NCBI GenBank assembly: GCA_964468815.1
Contig: CAYXWN010000021.1
Location: forward strand, 1-31,926
Source of the DNA: UMGS621 sp964468815
Lineage (GTDB): Bacteria; Bacillota; Clostridia; Christensenellales; Borkfalkiaceae
Length of the DNA: 31,926 nt
Direction of reading: 5' to 3'
Shown in pieces: positions 31,261-31,926 of this stretch. Below the pieces are notes generated by a model. It searched no databases, was not told the DNA's origin, and was given only the letters and a program-made list of their open reading frames with translations. Position numbers and translations under genes: made by a program. Numbering within the stretch: position 1 is the stretch's first letter; the number at the start of each line of letters is the position of its first letter.

Positions 31261-31926
31261 CTTTATGTCTTCTTCAAAGGTGTCTGTAATATAAGTTTCA
31301 AGTTCGTATTCATTGTTTTCATTAGTTAAACGCATTAAAAATCTTGCATCGTCATCGCCAATAAATCCACGAGAGAAATCTACAGTCTTTTCTTCGATAT
31401 CAATATCAAAATCCGACAGTTCTTCTTTATTCAGAACTTCAAATAAGAGATGCTTGAATCCATTTATAGATAAATATATCGCATTTTCTCTATTAGCATT
31501 TGCTTCAGTTAAAGCATCGCCAAGCAAATACTTACCGCTTTTAGATAATTCGATTCTTTGGTCGTTTATAAATAATTTCGTTGTAAGTTGAGAATTGTTT
31601 TCAATCTCCACAATGCAGTTGCTATGTAAAAACGGTTCTTTGTGCCAAATCTTTTTGTCTAATTCGGAATAATTCCATTCACCGTCATCAATGCGCCATT
31701 TTACATATGGTAGGTCTATTATTATAGTTCCTTCGTCATAATCAAATTCAACCTTTTCACTGCCAACGTGGGGATTAATGGAATATAAAGTTGAGTACTC
31801 ACCACCGTTATGGGCTTGCAAGAAAGCATTAACTGTTTTCGCCCCGAAAAGATAATTGCTTCCCGTAACGTGCACACCTACATCACGTGTAATGTAATAT
31901 AAAACAGTATGGAGCAATTTCTTTTG
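31249..31926 (-). CDS. Unknown protein, incomplete at the window edge
   Basis: At least 225 residues; the frame is open to the edge and the only possible early start is a TTG at 31917 without visible ribosome binding site, so the start probably lies outside. It is acidic and soluble, with mixed beta and helix (EKVEFDYDEGTIIIDLPYVKWRIDDGEW, LFINDQRIELSKSGKYLLGD). I do not recognise it. The composition is clearly richer in A and T than the chromosomal genes nearby, and its last codons overlap the recombinase remnant by a dozen bases, both signs of foreign origin. Confidence 0.65.
   Translation of the reverse strand, partial: QKKLLHTVLYYITRDVGVHVTGSNYLFGAKTVNAFLQAHNGGEYSTLYSINPHVGSEKVEFDYDEGTIIIDLPYVKWRIDDGEWNYSELDKKIWHKEPFLHSNCIVEIENNSQLTTKLFINDQRIELSKSGKYLLGDALTEANANRENAIYLSINGFKHLLFEVLNKEELSDFDIDIEEKTVDFSRGFIGDDDARFLMRLTNENNEYELETYITDTFEEDIKYKN

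Noticed and set aside
1..31926. CRISPR array, tRNA or rRNA genes
   Set aside because: I read for regularly spaced repeats and cloverleaf or rRNA motifs and saw none; repeats found are only operator pairs and hairpins.

Overview
The window looks like chromosome of an endospore-forming, Gram-positive Clostridia-type bacterium of moderate GC. A complete spoIVA with a sigma-E-like promoter implies sporulation. RNase J, the trmR-trhP pair, the OmpR-type operons and the order der-plsY-(plsC-like)-spoIVA fit Bacillota. I cannot name a genus. About 30 real genes are present, nearly all on the minus strand. The exceptions are a transporter (5821-7023), serC-serA (16521-18760) and a nucleobase permease (29392-30870).

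Left edge (1-2600): a probable insertion-sequence end, a possible 17-codon gene with its own promoter and ribosome binding site, and a large surface lipoprotein gene broken by one in-frame TAA. Next (2592-5650) is a four-gene operon: OmpR-type regulator, sensor kinase and two membrane proteins, all with overlapping ends. After the transporter comes a self-regulated-looking TetR operon (7083-9330) with a PAP2 phosphatase-like protein and a YjdF-like membrane protein; its consensus promoter carries two copies of a palindromic operator. 9500-12800 holds an esterase-like hydrolase and a compact DNA-repair-like cassette: DEDD exonuclease with a BRCT-like tail, an HNH-type zinc protein, and a YgjP/SprT-like metallopeptidase.

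12897-16410 is a tightly coupled RNA operon: RNase J, TrmR and TrhP (decay plus tRNA wobble-uridine modification). It is divergent from serC-serA, the first steps of serine synthesis. Then follow a DegV/FakB fatty-acid-binding protein, an ArsR-nitroreductase pair, and a zinc/cadmium-type exporting ATPase with a CzrA/SmtB-like repressor that share a related operator. spoIVA, two phospholipid-synthesis acyltransferases, Der and a small membrane protein come next. A TudS-like desulfidase stands divergent from a uracil-type permease that has a 160-base leader ending in a strong terminator, so attenuation is likely.

Right edge (30940-31926): a truncated serine-recombinase C-terminus, fused end-to-end to a partial, more AT-rich unknown gene. 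This marks the border of a mobile element or its remains.

Best candidates for something new are the exonuclease/HNH/metallopeptidase cassette, with near-identical 16-base direct repeats at 9462 and 11695; the unclassified permease leader RNA next to TudS; and the tandem-operator TetR-PAP2-YjdF operon. All functions are read from sequence motifs; no database search was run.
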